Positions 1 to 12,440 of a stretch of DNA of 64,000 nt are shown here, in pieces. The notes under the pieces are model-generated. The model did no database searches and was not told where the DNA came from. It saw nothing but the letters and a program-made list of their open reading frames with translations. Source of the stretch: Aspidiotus rigidus (lineage: Eukaryota; Arthropoda; Insecta; Hemiptera; Diaspididae); contig JAVHKY010000013.1 of the NCBI GenBank assembly GCA_035079385.1, forward strand, positions 10,972,001 through 11,036,000. The letters are read 5' to 3'. The translations under genes and the position numbers were made by a program. Numbering within the stretch: the stretch's first letter is position 1; each line of letters opens with the position of its first letter.

Positions 1-307
1 GGTACAGGTTAAGATCAAAATCTCAGGTATACCGCTTTGGAGCTGACTTGCACATTTTTCCACTTCTTAGTTGGCCGCCCTGACTATGTCTCCGGGACAT
101 CACAATTGCAATTCAACAACAATTAATGAACGATGATGGAGTGGGAGCTCCTGCATACTGATTGGTTTTTTTTGCGGGGGAGGGGGGGCGCAGAAATAGG
201 CCACTGCGGGGCCCACAAAAGCTAGATCTTGTCCCGAATCGAATGACAACAATTTTCGATACTCGAGCTTGAGAAAGTGAAACACGAAAACCCGGTTGGT
301 CCCTCAC
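1..307 (-). other. PAN3 intron running off the left edge
   Basis: On the minus strand the last visible PAN3 exon ends in a strong splice donor (CTT|GTGAGG), so these bases read as the 5' part of the next intron. No coding exon of the PAN3 pseudokinase or C-terminal knob is visible here. A G-run of about ten bases near 176-187 is the only low-complexity feature. Confidence 0.6.
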
Positions 308-1923
308 AAGTACAAATTTTCATTCATTAAACCTGGATATAGTTCCGAGTTGGGCTGTAGCAGAAGTACGTCCGTATTGATACCGTCTTGAATATAATAT
401 AACGGGCCAGTCGGATCCGGAATGATAGATTGCGTCAATATTGGGGTCACGCCATCCGGTGAGACTACCGCGGACGCGTTTATTAACGGTACTTCGACTG
501 GATCAGCAATGAGCGTAGGTGATGTCGAGAGTCCGTCCACTGGACTGGCGTTATTACTTTGCGTTACTGGGGCCGTATAGAAATAAACCGTACCGTTGAC
601 ATTCTCCTGAAAACGATTATAAGCTTATGATAAGAGCGAATTTTACGAAAAAACATAATTAGACCAATTTGAGCGGAAAATACGATCTAGAATAAAGTAT
701 TTTCACTTTCACTCGGTTCATTCTTGCTTAAAGTGATCCAATTGTCGTTTTGACCAAACAGACAAACCTGATAAGTAGCGATACCCGACGCCGCCAAATC
801 GCTGTCCGTGGATACATTCGGATCGTTAAATGAAGCGTTCAGAAGTTCCCCACTCGTCATTTGTGTTTCCGAATGCAGAATTTCGACTATTTCGGGTTCG
901 TTCAAATTTTTTGCGTACACCGCTGAAGGTATTCCACGTGGAATGAATTCAGGTACAGAAGCGACCGCTAAGTCCTGGAATTGAATGCAGAAGAGCGATA
1001 ATTATTTTCATCCACACGTATTCAGGCTACTGATTTTGAGCTACTGACCTGGAATGCTGAGAGAGTTGCCGCCCGATTCTCTTCGTTCGTTTTCTCATTC
1101 CTCCCAGAAATCTTTATATCAGGTGCTTTTTCGTTGACTCGGCTTCTCGGAATAAATTCTTGAATCAGTGACGCGTTCTAGAAGTCATAAAAGATTTGAA
1201 GTCACGGACCGAATAAGAACAAATATGGGGAATATAATGAATATTCTCCTTTTTTATGAACAACTGAGCTGAAAGTGGAATCACACTTATTCACTTGACG
1301 AATCAAACGAGTTTTATAGGTGAAACAACCAAAGAAGAGGGAGACTTTCCAACAAGGAACCAGTCTGGAGGGGGCGGGGGCGGTCCACCGTTCAAATTGT
1401 GACCCCCGAGGAGGGCGGAAGAAGATTTCGACCACGTAAGGGAACTAGAGAGACTTCCAATTCCTCGCTTCAAATATGAACAGCGAATTGTGATTCCGAA
1501 AGGAGCGAGGATTCACAACTAAAAATCTAGATCCACAGGAGTAACTTCTTGTCAGGATAAATGGGAAAGTAAATTTTCAAATTTTGTTCAGTACATAAGG
1601 CGAGGGCGAGGTGGCGTACATCTAGTGCAGACAAAAAATTCGCAAAGAAATTGCAATACCTTCACATACAATGGCAGTCGCAGATTGCCGGGGTTCTCAA
1701 TAGGCTTGTTCGCGGCATATGCGTTGTTTTTCACAGCCTGAAAAAACATAAAATTTCAATCATTTGTACGCGCTCGATTCACGAGAACAATATTAATGAA
1801 GAAAAAAAAAAAATTTCAAACCTTCTTTATCCTGGACGACTGTAGGCCAACATTGAGATTGATAGCTGCCAGGTTATTACTTAGCGAAGCAGTAATGTCC
1901 TCGGCATTATTCGTAAGAGTATT
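308..1923 (-). CDS. PAN3: PAN3-like poly(A)-nuclease deadenylation subunit, N-terminal part (5 exons, partial)
   Basis: PAN3 recruits the PAN2 exonuclease to poly(A)-binding protein for the first step of cytoplasmic mRNA deadenylation. Minus-strand exons: 1822-1923, 1660-1737, 1049-1177, 768-974 and 308-606. All have GT-AG borders and the first four are whole codons (102, 78, 129, 207 bp), so one frame of about 272 residues joins cleanly. Two PAM2-like PABC-binding motifs are seen, QEFIPRSR in the third exon and VPEFIPRGI in the fourth; the family normally has one (human EFIPKGG). Across the last splice junction lies QENVNGTVYFYT, matching the conserved ETVGGTTYFYT block of PAN3, followed by ELYPGLMNENLYL at the place of the human DELRQELINRHL segment. 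The CCCH zinc finger expected at the N-terminus and the start codon were not found upstream, and the pseudokinase domain lies beyond the window. The orthology call rests on these short blocks. Confidence 0.7.
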
Positions 1924-3476
1924 CTACAAACAATGCAAAAATCAGCATCAACAATATGATCGAGTAGAAACTCACGAATATCGTAGATATCTCTGCATCT
2001 TACTGGATACGGGGAAAATAATGGATCCATAATTATTCCATCGCGTGAAAACTAATCGTAAGATATGTCATGATCGCCTGCTCGAGTCGTCGCAATTAAC
2101 GTGTTGACATCATCTGAAAAAATAATATTTTCAATTGTAATTCGTGCCGTTCGCTGCGTCAATACGACAGCTGTACCATTTGTATACGGCGTAGACGAGG
2201 AAAATTTAATTTGTACTTCGCTCGCATTATCGAATGCGAAAACGAAACGAAGTCAATCACCGAATAACAGAAAAGCGTCATCGCAGAATCTGCAACACTG
2301 CAAACTGCAACGTTCAAGCATTTGTTATCGCTAATGTGTACATCTACGATCTACTCGGTAACGAAGACGAGTGACCACAAACGTAAAGTTGATAACGCGA
2401 TTTCGCTTGCAATTCAACAACAAAATACTTATTAACTTCGCAAGTAGGGCACTACATATTCCTTCGCATGCGAAATTAGATTATTCTATCGATGCGAGCT
2501 ACTCAACGGAGGTGCTTTCAGAATTCGTCAAAGCATTCTCCAAGGACGATGATTCCACAAATACTTATAATATTCTCTACAAATGCAGAAGCTGCAAATT
2601 TAAAATCAAAACCAATAGTAACAAGATAGAACGGGTAATAATCTTCACAGGAAAAATCAATAACGAGTTATATCAAACAAGTGGAACAATGGAAAGGGTC
2701 ACAGGTAGATTACACGGTTGGAGAACAGAGACAAGTTTTATTTACCAAATCAAATGAGTATTTTTCGACATACTTCGCTTCGATGGGACCTTCATCGCTT
2801 AGCCATAATATTCTGAAACGAAAACATCCATATACTACCAGCGTCCGTACAGTAGTGATCTGATAAACGCGCAAATTATCAACTCGAACGAATTTGTTGA
2901 GGAAGAATAACGCATGATCGGATGATAAAACAATGCACACAAATGACTTCGTTTCAAATAACTATCGTGGAATTACTATAAAACAAACTCTAAGCAAGAC
3001 GTCCTGAATTTCAACCAGTTTTCAAAACAATTTTTTCGTAAAAATTCGAGATAATAGAGATTCTCTGAAGGACAAAAGATGACTGGGTTAGGTGAGAGAG
3101 TAGGGAGGAATAACAACGGACGAAGAGAAGAATTTACTAGCTTTGCATCTCTCTTGAACACACACCAAAGTCATAACACACACACAGCATCGTGGCGGCG
3201 GTAGCTCAACGCTCGTCCGAAGTCTTTCGTCCTCGGCCCTCGCAAAATAGTATTTTCATTGTTTTGCTAAGTAATTTCGCCGTATTATGACGATGTTTTT
3301 TTGTATTAGAGAAGTGGCACAACTGTCATCAGATGAATGGAAATTACAACCAGAGAAACAACGGTGATTGCAGCGCTAACGTGGCAAATATATGCGTTTT
3401 TTGTCTTTAAAACAAGAAACTTCCTGACCGTTGTTTTGGAGATTACGTCAATTTAACTTTAATAACTCCAGTCAAC
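1924..3476. other. PAN3 5' intron or upstream region; no supported gene
   Basis: Open frames on the plus strand at 2101-2334 and 2371-2757 have no recognisable domain, and the first has no ATG start. I treat them as chance frames in what should be PAN3 5' intron or 5' flank. A GC-richer patch at 3185-3245, between the two head-to-head genes, is the best candidate promoter region. Confidence 0.3.
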
Positions 3477-4905
3477 ATGTCATTCATGTTTAATCTCGAT
3501 TACTGCACTAATTTGAAAAGTCGGGAATTATCGAACACTTTAAGAAAAAAATTGCTTATTAAGATGGCGAATGGAAATTTACGAAGGATAACTGATATAT
3601 GCAGACTGGAAACATTTGCTGATGACTTTTCGCAAGTATTATCCAACTACGTTAGATATAGCGAAGAAATTAGACGTAATTATAGATCAGTAGAGGATAA
3701 GGAAACTTGACCGTCGGCGGGAGCTTGAATATTCCTACTCAGTTTCTACTACACTAAGTAGGCTGCATATCGCAGTCTATGAGAAGAGATGCAACGTTGC
3801 TACAGATCGATTTACGAAGACGTAAACAAAATATGTGAAGCTATGTAAGTAAATATTGTCATGTACATCATAGCAATTTGGTAGTTCGTTACTGTCATTG
3901 ATTAATCGTAACGATTTATTATCACTACAGCAGAAAAGAAACAAACACAGTAGCCGTGTTACGCGATCCATCACCAGATTCCGACGATTCCGGAACGGGA
4001 AAAGGTACACCAACTTATGTTCTTCTTGATTCAACAAAATACTTTTAAATAGAGCTCGAAGTACGTGATTTTCACGTTTGTATGATACCGTTTATTGACA
4101 TTGCTGTTTCTTCAGGGGAAAAATCCACGATACCCCAAGTACTAATGGGCGATGAACTGCAAAATGTCATCAAGTCGAATGTATTACACAGCGTGCGATT
4201 TGTCCTTCAACGGTTTTATTATGTGTCAACCTTGCTGCACGTCCTTGGGATCACCAAACAATTAATGACGGAGTGGGGTTGTATTCTAAATTAGTGAGTA
4301 CGAATTCAACTACTGTACTATCAATTGATCACATGATCCGATAATATTGTGATAAATTTTCCAACTCGGAAAAGTTACGACTGTTTTGGACAAAAGAAAG
4401 ATATGAGAGAAGAAAAAATGCCAGAAAATATTCATCGTGGAATCGTTTATATATTTATTTATTTTATTTTCTAACGGTATTATGCGTATTACTAAGATTC
4501 TCTTCCAAAATGCGCGAAATTTCTGCTCGAAATTTATCAGGGCTTCGATCTCCTTATCACGGTCTTGTGCAGGGGACAGAGAGACTATATATATATTACT
4601 CAGATAAGCGTCCTGTATAAAATAGACTCTTGTCTTTCAGACCCGGTACGGGTGTGGTACACCAAGCTTTTTGCACAAAACCCAGTCGATAAAGATGGTC
4701 ATTGATGAGAGTTCCTTCGATTCGAGTAATGTTTTGATGGAATTCGTAACAAAAAAGTTTGATTTTTCCGCAGCTATGTTTGAGCTTTACATCCATGGAT
4801 TGGCAAAAGGTTTTGAGAGAGTTGTTTGTAAAATATGAGGCGTTGTCGGTAAACAAAGAGGATATTGATGGTCTGAATGAAGTAATTTATGTGATGGCTT
4901 CGATG
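3477..4905 (+). CDS. Unrecognised multi-exon gene (candidate)
   Basis: I do not recognise this protein. A first block starts at ATG 3477 (MSFMFNLDYC...) and is open to 3710. Then come three blocks joined in one frame by good GT-AG sites: 3789-3844 (MQRCYRSIYEDVNKICEA, perfect GTAAGT donor), 3931-4004 (KETNTVAVLRDPSPDSDDSG) and 4116-4293 (GEKSTIPQVLMGDELQNVIK...). The last block either stops at the TAG at 4292 or continues through an excellent GTGAGT donor. A further coding-looking block (MDWQKVLRELFVKYEALSV... ending ...MDFSDVND) is open from about 4773 behind a TTTTTCCGCAG acceptor to 4927. The join from the first block to the second, and the one into the last, are not resolved. The protein is small, charged and predicted soluble, with no signal peptide. 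It lies head to head with PAN3. Confidence 0.4.
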
Positions 4906-5155
4906 GACTTTTCGGACGTAAATGATTAAACAGTTCGTATGTTTTTTTCTCGCTCTGTTCCAGATAATGTTTTATGTCATTCATGACGTTGACCAGATGG
5001 TTCGGACAATATCAGGGGATTCTCACCAATGCACGAATGAAGAAACGGTCAAACACCGAAGAAGTATTACGAGTACAAACAATGTGGTGGAATCGACAAA
5101 ATTAATCTTCATTTCTTCGTGGAAATATTGGGAGTTAGTCTCAAAGTTGAATTAA

Positions 5156-6980
5156 TTGGATATCAAATTAGTCATAATTTGTTCTACCAGAATTTTTCTC
5201 AAGTCTAGATCAATCTGAAAATTGAACTAAGCTAATAGAATATTATTGTTATCATTTTTTCTGACTGAATTTGCAACTTCCTGAATTACTTTTTTCTTTC
5301 GAAAAGATTATCTGAAACGCGGGCTTAAAAATTATACAGTTTGTAAGTTCATAAAATTCCTAAAGAAACGAAATGTCCCTACAGGGAACAATTTATGAGC
5401 AGGGACAATACATTTCTAAGGACAACTTCCTTTTTTTTTTTTTGAATGAATAAATTTATGGGCACTCGCACTTTTTCGAACTTACATCGAAACAGAACAA
5501 AGGAAAACTCTCAAAATCATAAAAGTTACATCGAAAAAAAGAAAAGGTGACCACGAAATCTTGTTTTAATGATGCGAAAACATGAAAAAATTAGAATTAT
5601 TATTATTTCCTTTTTTAATTCATTAAAAAGCTATAGACGATTATTTTAGTCTTCATAAAAATATTATATTATTCTTAAAATCTCTAGCAAAAAGGTTGGT
5701 TAAAAACGTTCACCTGGATAGTTATTTAAAAGAGTTCTTGAACTAATAATTTTTTGATGTAAGTATAAGTATGAAATTATTTTTAAGGTAGGTACTAAAA
5801 GTATTTTTGAGGCGTTATTCATGGGTAGGCAAATGAGATTAGAAGTTCTTTTTTTCCTCTTAAGGTCTAAAAAACTTGAAACTGAGTGGAGAAATAGTTT
5901 TCGAGTTGTAATTCTTATAAACTCATTTGAATCACTTTTCTGAAACGTTTTGAAGGCATTTTAAAGTTCATCGACGATACAAAAGTTGGGTGGCTATAAT
6001 TTGAGAATATCATGAACAAAAAGACTTTGTAGGCTACCAAGGCCTACCAAAGAATTGGATGGTAATCGGCATGAGAGATCGTTTGTCTGATTGTTTTCTG
6101 TGGCAGGTTAATATTAAAGACTTTCTGATAAATACCTACCTACTAAATATTCAATATTTTTCGTACTTTAAGCAGAATAAAAAATATTCCTTTTTTTCGT
6201 CATGTGTTCCAATTTTCATGAAGTAAAATTACTTACATTTTCGATTAGAGTACACAAAGACAATACTCACCTAAGATTAGATCTCGACTTTCGAGCAATA
6301 TGTGTAAGCTGGTGGGACTTGAAAGAATTTTAAGCTATGAACCCTTATAGAGGAGGGACTTGGAGGGGTTTACAGAAATTTCAACTTTCGAGCTACCTAC
6401 GCTGCATAAGTAACCTCAACTAAGAACCTATCCCTCTGTAGAGTGGAAGTGTGGAATGTCACCGTCTTTGGGGTCGATCTTACGAAATAATTGATTCCTA
6501 CTCTGAATACGAATTTACAGCGAAAGTGACCCGAATTTCTCAAGTCTAAAATACCCATTTGTACTGCAAAGCTGGTTGTGACCATAGAAATTATTATTTT
6601 CAAGTTTAAAGAAAGTAAACCAATATTCCAAAAACTTAGAATTAAAAAATTATTTTGCAAATGACTTTTGTTTTCCCGCAATCAGACATTAAATTTAATA
6701 ATTTTAAATATATTTGTATAAAAATAAACAATATTATTTCTTCCTTATTTTCTACAAAAATTTGAAGTTTTATTCACACTTGGCCTCATGAAGCAGTGGG
6801 AACTCAATTATTCTTATTTCCAGGCTCAAGAGACTGGACAAGAGGAGTACTGAAAAGTGGGATGTGCACGGAGAAAACGGTGTCTCATAAAGCTAAAGAG
6901 CGATAATCTCTCTTGAGGATTACGCTCCAACGAGTGGGTTAGTAAAACTCGTATAGTTCGGTCGATGTACTTCTTCGAAA
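5156..6980. other. AT-rich intergenic DNA, no gene seen
   Basis: No coding evidence beyond chance frames; the longest, 6397-6681 on the minus strand, has no domain or splice support. At 6280-6400 there is one diverged copy of a dispersed repeat containing blocks such as GGGACTTGAAAGAATTTTAA followed by GAACCCTTATAGAGG. Related copies occur near 15,840-16,330 and 58,555-58,620. Confidence 0.5.
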
Positions 6981-6984
6981 CCAG

Positions 6985-7290
6985 TGAACGATTATAAAGA
7001 AATATTAGTACCAGTAATGTTGGGCAAAAAAATACACAGAATGATGAAGCTGGATGTTTTTGAGAGAACTGCTGAACGGATACATCAATATATGCATCAA
7101 GGAGTTGAAAGGCGTAAAAAGAGAAAAGAGCGGGAAAGTTGACGTGTACGGCCTATTCTGAACCGGGTTAGCATAACTTCTTCGCGTCGTGGTTTTAAGT
7201 AGTCCAAGGGATTGGTGCTAGTTGGGGGACAATCTGTATCCGTCACCGAGTCTCTGTTTCCCTCTTTCATCCTGAATAAGATCGACTCGA
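6985..7290 (+). repeat. Dispersed repeat copy related to 49,840-50,110
   Basis: Shared blocks in the same order at both places: GAAGCTGGATGTTTTT, GAACGGATA, AGGCGT, ATAACTTCTTC/ATGACTTCTTC, a TAGTCCAAGG/TAGACCAAGG block and a run of similarity after it. A shorter piece (GGATGTTTTTGAGT) recurs near 48,985. This is an old interspersed element of unknown class. Confidence 0.5.
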
Positions 7291-7549
7291 TTACTAGAAG
7301 TTCTTGACTACTCTACTCTTAAGGGTAGCAATTTTTCTAATTTCGCAGTATTATATACGCACAGTGTAAGGGTCTTTCGATTATAGTACTATATTTCCCT
7401 GCAAAAAAAAAAAAAAAACTTAACGCAACCGTCAAATATAGGTACTTAGAATATAAGGATAGTTCCTAATTTTACATTTTTCTGACTTTTATTTAATAGA
7501 ATTTATTTATTATTTTCTCTTTTACTTCTGTTTCACATTATAACAAAAA

Positions 7550-8491
7550 TTACGAATTTGATTTTTTCAACTGCGATAGTTTAATTAAAGATTCATCCCT
7601 CCATTTCCGTCGATCAGCTAATTTCTCCAAAGGTACTTTCTTCTCCAAGGACTCGGCGATTCGATCAACCGTCGGCCCGACGATCTCGGGGGGTGGTTTC
7701 AAAGTCTGGCTCACAGCGTACATGCCGGGGCCATAACGTTCGCAATAATCCCGAAAGCCATTCGCATTCAGGTGTGTGGTTTCCAACGGACCCAAGAACG
7801 CGTACCGCATCCCTAAAGCTTCGGTTACGACCTTATCGACGCTTTCAGCGTCTAGGATATTGTCTTGCACTAAGTGGAAGCATTCGTTGATTACAGCGTA
7901 TTGCATTCGGTTCAAAGCAAACCCCTCTATTTCTCTTTTCAGTGGGATTGGAACCTGGCCTACTCTATGCATTATGTCGACCACCTTTTCGCTGACTTCG
8001 GATTTAGTCCATGGCGCCGGAACGATCTCGACCATCGGCACGTGATATGGTGGATTGATGGGGTGCGATACGAGAAACTGGTTTCGGTGCTTCAGTCCCT
8101 CCGAAAGAATTGACGGAAGAAATGTGGAAGTCGAACTGGATATTATGACATGGTCGTCAGCTACAGCATCGATGTCTGCGAATAACTTCCGTTTTAAGTC
8201 TAACCTTTCAGGTACACATTCTTGAACCAAAATCGCGTTGTTGACTGCTTTTTCGAGATCCGAACAGCCGCAAATCAAGTCGAACTGTTTTTTCGCTGAC
8301 AAATTGCCGCGTAATAAGTTCGAAGACTCCAATTTTTTCAGTTCCTTCTCTATTTCGTGGAGAGCATTGTCTATCTGCTCTTCGAGGATATCGTAAATTG
8401 ATACTGCGTAGCCGGCGCTTGCGAAGATCATGGCCCAGCTTCTACCGATGAGACCACTGCCTACGATTCCAATTTTATCTGGTTCCGCCAT
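7550..8491 (-). CDS. CRYL1: Lambda-crystallin homologue, L-gulonate 3-dehydrogenase (CRYL1), intronless
   Basis: CRYL1 is a cytosolic NAD-dependent enzyme of the 3-hydroxyacyl-CoA dehydrogenase superfamily that oxidises L-gulonate in the uronate cycle. The 313-residue protein has the Rossmann glycine motif GIVGSGLIGRSW (residues 8-19), the catalytic His-Glu pair in SHPINPPYHVP (H143) and MVEIVPAPWT (E155), the Asn in FALNRMQYA (N194), and the long C-terminal helical domain. Length fits the family (about 319 in human). The start is ATG 8491 (MAEPDKIGIVG); the in-frame extension to 8524 has no upstream ATG. The gene is one uninterrupted exon, unlike its neighbours, so it may be a retrocopy or an intron-poor original. 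No 3' poly-A remnant is seen on the gene strand, and AATAAA signals follow about 30-60 bp after the stop. Confidence 0.93.
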   Translation of the reverse strand: MAEPDKIGIVGSGLIGRSWAMIFASAGYAVSIYDILEEQIDNALHEIEKELKKLESSNLLRGNLSAKKQFDLICGCSDLEKAVNNAILVQECVPERLDLKRKLFADIDAVADDHVIISSSTSTFLPSILSEGLKHRNQFLVSHPINPPYHVPMVEIVPAPWTKSEVSEKVVDIMHRVGQVPIPLKREIEGFALNRMQYAVINECFHLVQDNILDAESVDKVVTEALGMRYAFLGPLETTHLNANGFRDYCERYGPGMYAVSQTLKPPPEIVGPTVDRIAESLEKKVPLEKLADRRKWRDESLIKLSQLKKSNS

Positions 8492-8524
8492 GGTACCAGA
8501 CGGTGACCTGTAACCAGTGATCAA

Positions 8525-11196
8525 AGAACTGTCTATTAGTTAATCTTGCTATGTGAATTTAATGGGAGTAATTGTACTCATACGGATAAGTTATAGAGAG
8601 AAGAATTTTTTCAAGGCTACGGGAGGATACACAATAATGCAAAAAGAAAGAAAGAAAGGAAAAAAAAAAAAAAAAACAATTTTTTCCAAAAGAGAAAAAG
8701 GACAAGACTTAAGTTTACTTCTTCCTGATTTAGAAGTCGTATGTAATCATCGGCGATAATAAAAAAAAAAAAAGAAAAAAAAAACATTCTATATTATTAT
8801 TTAAGTCCAAAATGTGGAACAGGAATAAAAAATAAAACTGTTAATGTCCAATATTTGCGAAGAAGAAAGAAAAGAAAAAAAACTATTATATCATTCAAGT
8901 CTAAAATTTGGAACGATTATAGAAAAATTGATTACATTATATTGTCAAGAAGTTGATTTCCCTTTCATACCCAAACTGATTCGAACTTCACACCAAACAA
9001 GAAAAGTTCCGATAAGCAACTTGTGCTTGAAACAGGTCGAAGACTGGAAACGACGGAAATGAAAAATGCAACGTGATCTCTTACATTACAGGGTCATTAA
9101 GGGATTCAATCAGACGAGTAAATTTTCTAACGTTTAACACAAGTACCTTTGTCGGAACTTTAGTTGACAGGAAGATATTGCGTTTTAAGCTTCACTTGGT
9201 ACTAAGCTTCACTTGTTTCACTTTATTTCATTAGCAAAAACGTTTCGTCGGTCTTCTCCCCCAGGTTCTATTCAACAAGTACTTAGCAGGATGTAACGTG
9301 CGAACTGATTTTGAGTAGTTACCTAACATTACTGGATTTGAACTTACATCGCCGTACTTATCCAGTCTAATATTGTACGGCTGGAAATTGAAAAACTTAC
9401 CGAGGAAACTAGGTGCTGAATAAAATCGAAAAGTTTCACCTACAGGTAAAAAATATCGGGGGAAAAAATTACAAAATAATATACTCAGATTGAAAAAACT
9501 CGACTAAGCGTGAATAGAATTCTTTTTCATCACAATAATATTTTGAACTTCGACTGTCGAGTAGATAAAATCTAATGATCGCAATGATGCGTATACTTTT
9601 CTATATCGTGGAATAACACTTATGACGTCGGTTCTTTAGTCGTGATATATAGGAAACATGTTAGAGGTAGAGGGAAGGACTATAAATACACAATTTTATC
9701 TGGTTATCGTTGTGTTTAGCTGTCATGGTAGATGCCTCTAAACGTAAGTAGTCTAGATACAGGTATTTAAAGCAACCCGAACGTAAAATTTTTATCAGTA
9801 AGTAATTATTGCAGCAGTAATTATATATACATTACTCAATTGCTTACGTACCAAATAAAAATGTGTTAATTGTTGGCCTAATTAAATCAACGGGAAATTC
9901 GATTTCATCGCTAAATTTCTGCTATCGCTCTAGCTAAGTTTATCCTCAAGACCTTTTTTTGATTGGAAATGATTACATAAAAATAGCAATTAGGTTTTCA
10001 AAAACTCATTCACAAATTAAAAACGATTATCAGTCTTTAGATGTTGATTGCTGAATGTAAGAGGTTGATATTTGATGATAATGTGAATTTTTTACTCATC
10101 ATATATTCCTCTAAGAAATTCGTAACCAAATATATATTTTTCTTAAGAAAAGTTTTTCATTCAATTCTAGGATTCATCAGAGATCGAAATGATTTGCTTT
10201 CAATCAGATCCCCGTACTCATGGATAGTAACAGTCCAAGGGAGCTGGAAATGAGGAAATCCACATCTGTCGAAAGAAATGAAAAGTGATGATATTGATTG
10301 ATGGAAAATATTGTTAACTCTATCACAAACAGATTTCGTAAAATTGTTGATCCATGTATTTGTACAAAGGATGTCTGCTAAAAATATCCGCCGGTCCTAT
10401 TTGAGTTCTAAGAATGATGAAGGAGTTGAAAAACTTTCTATTTTTTAGACATTAATGAATGAAACCCGCGCGGGCTTGGTCCTCTATAGAGGAGCTTTAC
10501 AAATACCAAGGTTATTTCAGACATAATACTGATCCTTCTGATGTCGGAGTGGCTCACTCTTTCAGTATGAGCTAGAGCAATTAATCTATAATAAAACTAC
10601 TGTGACGGTCTTTTCTTTTTTCGTCACTTTTTCTCTGTACACAGGCCCTGTCTGTACATTTGCGGTTTTGCTATCTTTTTTTGAACCACCTACCTAGTTA
10701 TTTCTTAAAAAATCAAAAACTCACGAGAATACTTGTTTGAAACACGTTACAATCATCTATGCAATCGAAATCTTCAACAAAATCTACTAAAATTCAACCG
10801 ATTTTCATTGCGTATAATTTTCTAACATACATAAAATATTATTTCAATTATAAATAGCTCGTTTTCACTTTAATTTTATGTATCCCATTACAGAAATCCG
10901 TCTATAAAATGTACCACATTGATACGGCAAAATTTTTCTAGAATTAATAATATAGCGAACGAAGACAAAGATTAAGAATGAACACAATTTTGGTTGAACC
11001 AGATCAAAAAAGTAATCCAGTTATTCTTTTTTTTCTGCTTCACAGCGGTGCAAGGTGACTAGCGTAGAAATCAAGAGCCATTTTGGACAATTGCGGGGTC
11101 CTAATCTTAAGTACATCCGTCGGTAAGGGAAATAGTGTTAATGAGACCCAATTCAATCTAGATTCAATGTCTGTAAGCGTCGTATTGAGAATATCT
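8525..11196. other. Intergenic DNA between CRYL1 and ING1; A-rich tracts
   Basis: Several A-rich runs (8641-8680, 8759-8785) and no supported gene. A well-placed TATA box (CTATAAATACA, from 9680) is followed about 45 bp later by ATG 9725 and seven codons up to a GTAAGT donor at 9744. This could be a short first exon, but joining it to the next acceptor (11,046) gives an immediate stop and no further exon was found. Confidence 0.4.
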
Positions 11197-12440
11197 TTAC
11201 GATCTGACTTTTTCGTTCTTTTCTCGGTTGTAACGTTCCAGTTCCTTCAAGAATATGGCCTTCGGTTTCATGACGTTGGGTTTATCGCCGCGGCATTTGG
11301 GACAAAACCATTTACCTTTGGGTTCATGAGTTAATGAGACACAAGAAAAATGATACCACTGGATAGGACACCGGCGGTTGTCGCAGCAAATCATATCACC
11401 GAACGAAACTCGTACGCAAGAACAATACGTAGCTTCATTTTCATCGGTAGACTTTTCTTTAGAATTATTACGACTACCATCCTCTTTTTGAGCGGTAAGT
11501 TTTTGCCCTTGTTTGTTCATCTTCCGCATTTTATTCTTAGAGCTACTAGCATTATTATCATGATTATGTTTCTTCTGGTTATTGACCAAGATAGTCGCGG
11601 TTGCTCTTGGCATTGGTATACTACCAACGTGATCACCATGATGATGGTGATGTTGCTGTTGACTCGAAGAACCGCTATCATTGCCGTTGACTTGTACGTC
11701 GGTGTCACCTCTAGCGCGTCTGATGCGTTTACTCTGTCGCTGTTCGTGATTTCCATTACTGGAGGACAAAACCGAAACCGAATCAGTTGATTGCTCTGGG
11801 TTTTGCACTTCTGACGTCGATGTATTACCGCCATTGACAGAAGAAATATTTCCAGACACCGAGTTTGATGACGGAGTATTTTCACGTTCTTTGGAAGTAT
11901 TGTCTGCAGACAACGGAAACAAATGGATAGAGAACATTTTTCGACTAAATGACTTTAAAAAAAGCCAAATACCCACCAATGTAACGATAATTACTATCCA
12001 ATAATCTAGTTTTGTCATCGATTAAATCTTGTACGTGCTGTATAATTTGCAACTTTTCGTCGCCCAACTCCTGAGCCGATATCAAAGTTGCCTGAGCTTT
12101 ACGCAGCAAACGATTCCTCTCATCTACCTTTTTTAACGTGACACATTCGTCATATTGAACTGCTAATGTTTCAACATCGCGAAGGAATTCTAAAACATAG
12201 CAAATCGTTGAATTAACGCGAAGTATCGTTCGGGTGAAACGTCGAATGATTCAACGCTGTATACAAGACGAGCAGCATATTATATTTCTTAAAAAATGAT
12301 ATACCTTGATAGTTGACATCCAATTCTCGCAGTCGAGTTATATGCTTTTGTAAATCGTCAGGTAAATTCTCGACGCAATCCAGATAGTTTTCCAAGTACA
12401 AGACACAACGACCCGCGTCCATATTTGTTAAATTCAACAT
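11197..12440 (-). CDS. Ing1: ING1/ING2-type PHD-finger chromatin reader (3 exons)
   Basis: ING1/2 proteins sit in the nucleus and target SIN3-HDAC complexes to nucleosomes with H3K4me3. Exons (minus): 12305-12440, 11977-12189, 11197-11903, all GT-AG, giving a 351-residue protein. The ING N-terminal dimerisation domain reads [29 protein letters not shown] and [16 protein letters not shown], matching human ING1 in order. A Ser/Asn/His-rich linker with a basic KRIRRARG stretch follows. The C-terminal PHD finger starts [15 protein letters not shown] and ends GKWFCPKC; all C4HC3 zinc ligands and the Tyr, Ser, Met and Trp positions of the methyl-lysine cage are present. The usual acidic DNDEC of the histone-binding face is DNRRC here. 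The C-terminal tail is basic. ATG 12440 ([10 protein letters not shown]) is chosen because the frame upstream has only a GTG. ING1 versus ING2 cannot be separated. Confidence 0.93.

Noticed and set aside
2371..2757. 128-codon plus-strand frame between PAN3 and the 3.5-kb gene
   Set aside because: No recognisable domain; it lies where the PAN3 5' intron or leader should be.
9725..11126. TATA box plus short first exon (ATG 9725) possibly spliced to 11,046
   Set aside because: The join gives a stop after five more codons; no other exon was found, so no gene is claimed.
11350..11885. Frames overlapping the ING1 last exon on both strands
   Set aside because: Shadows of the Ser/His-rich linker of the real gene.
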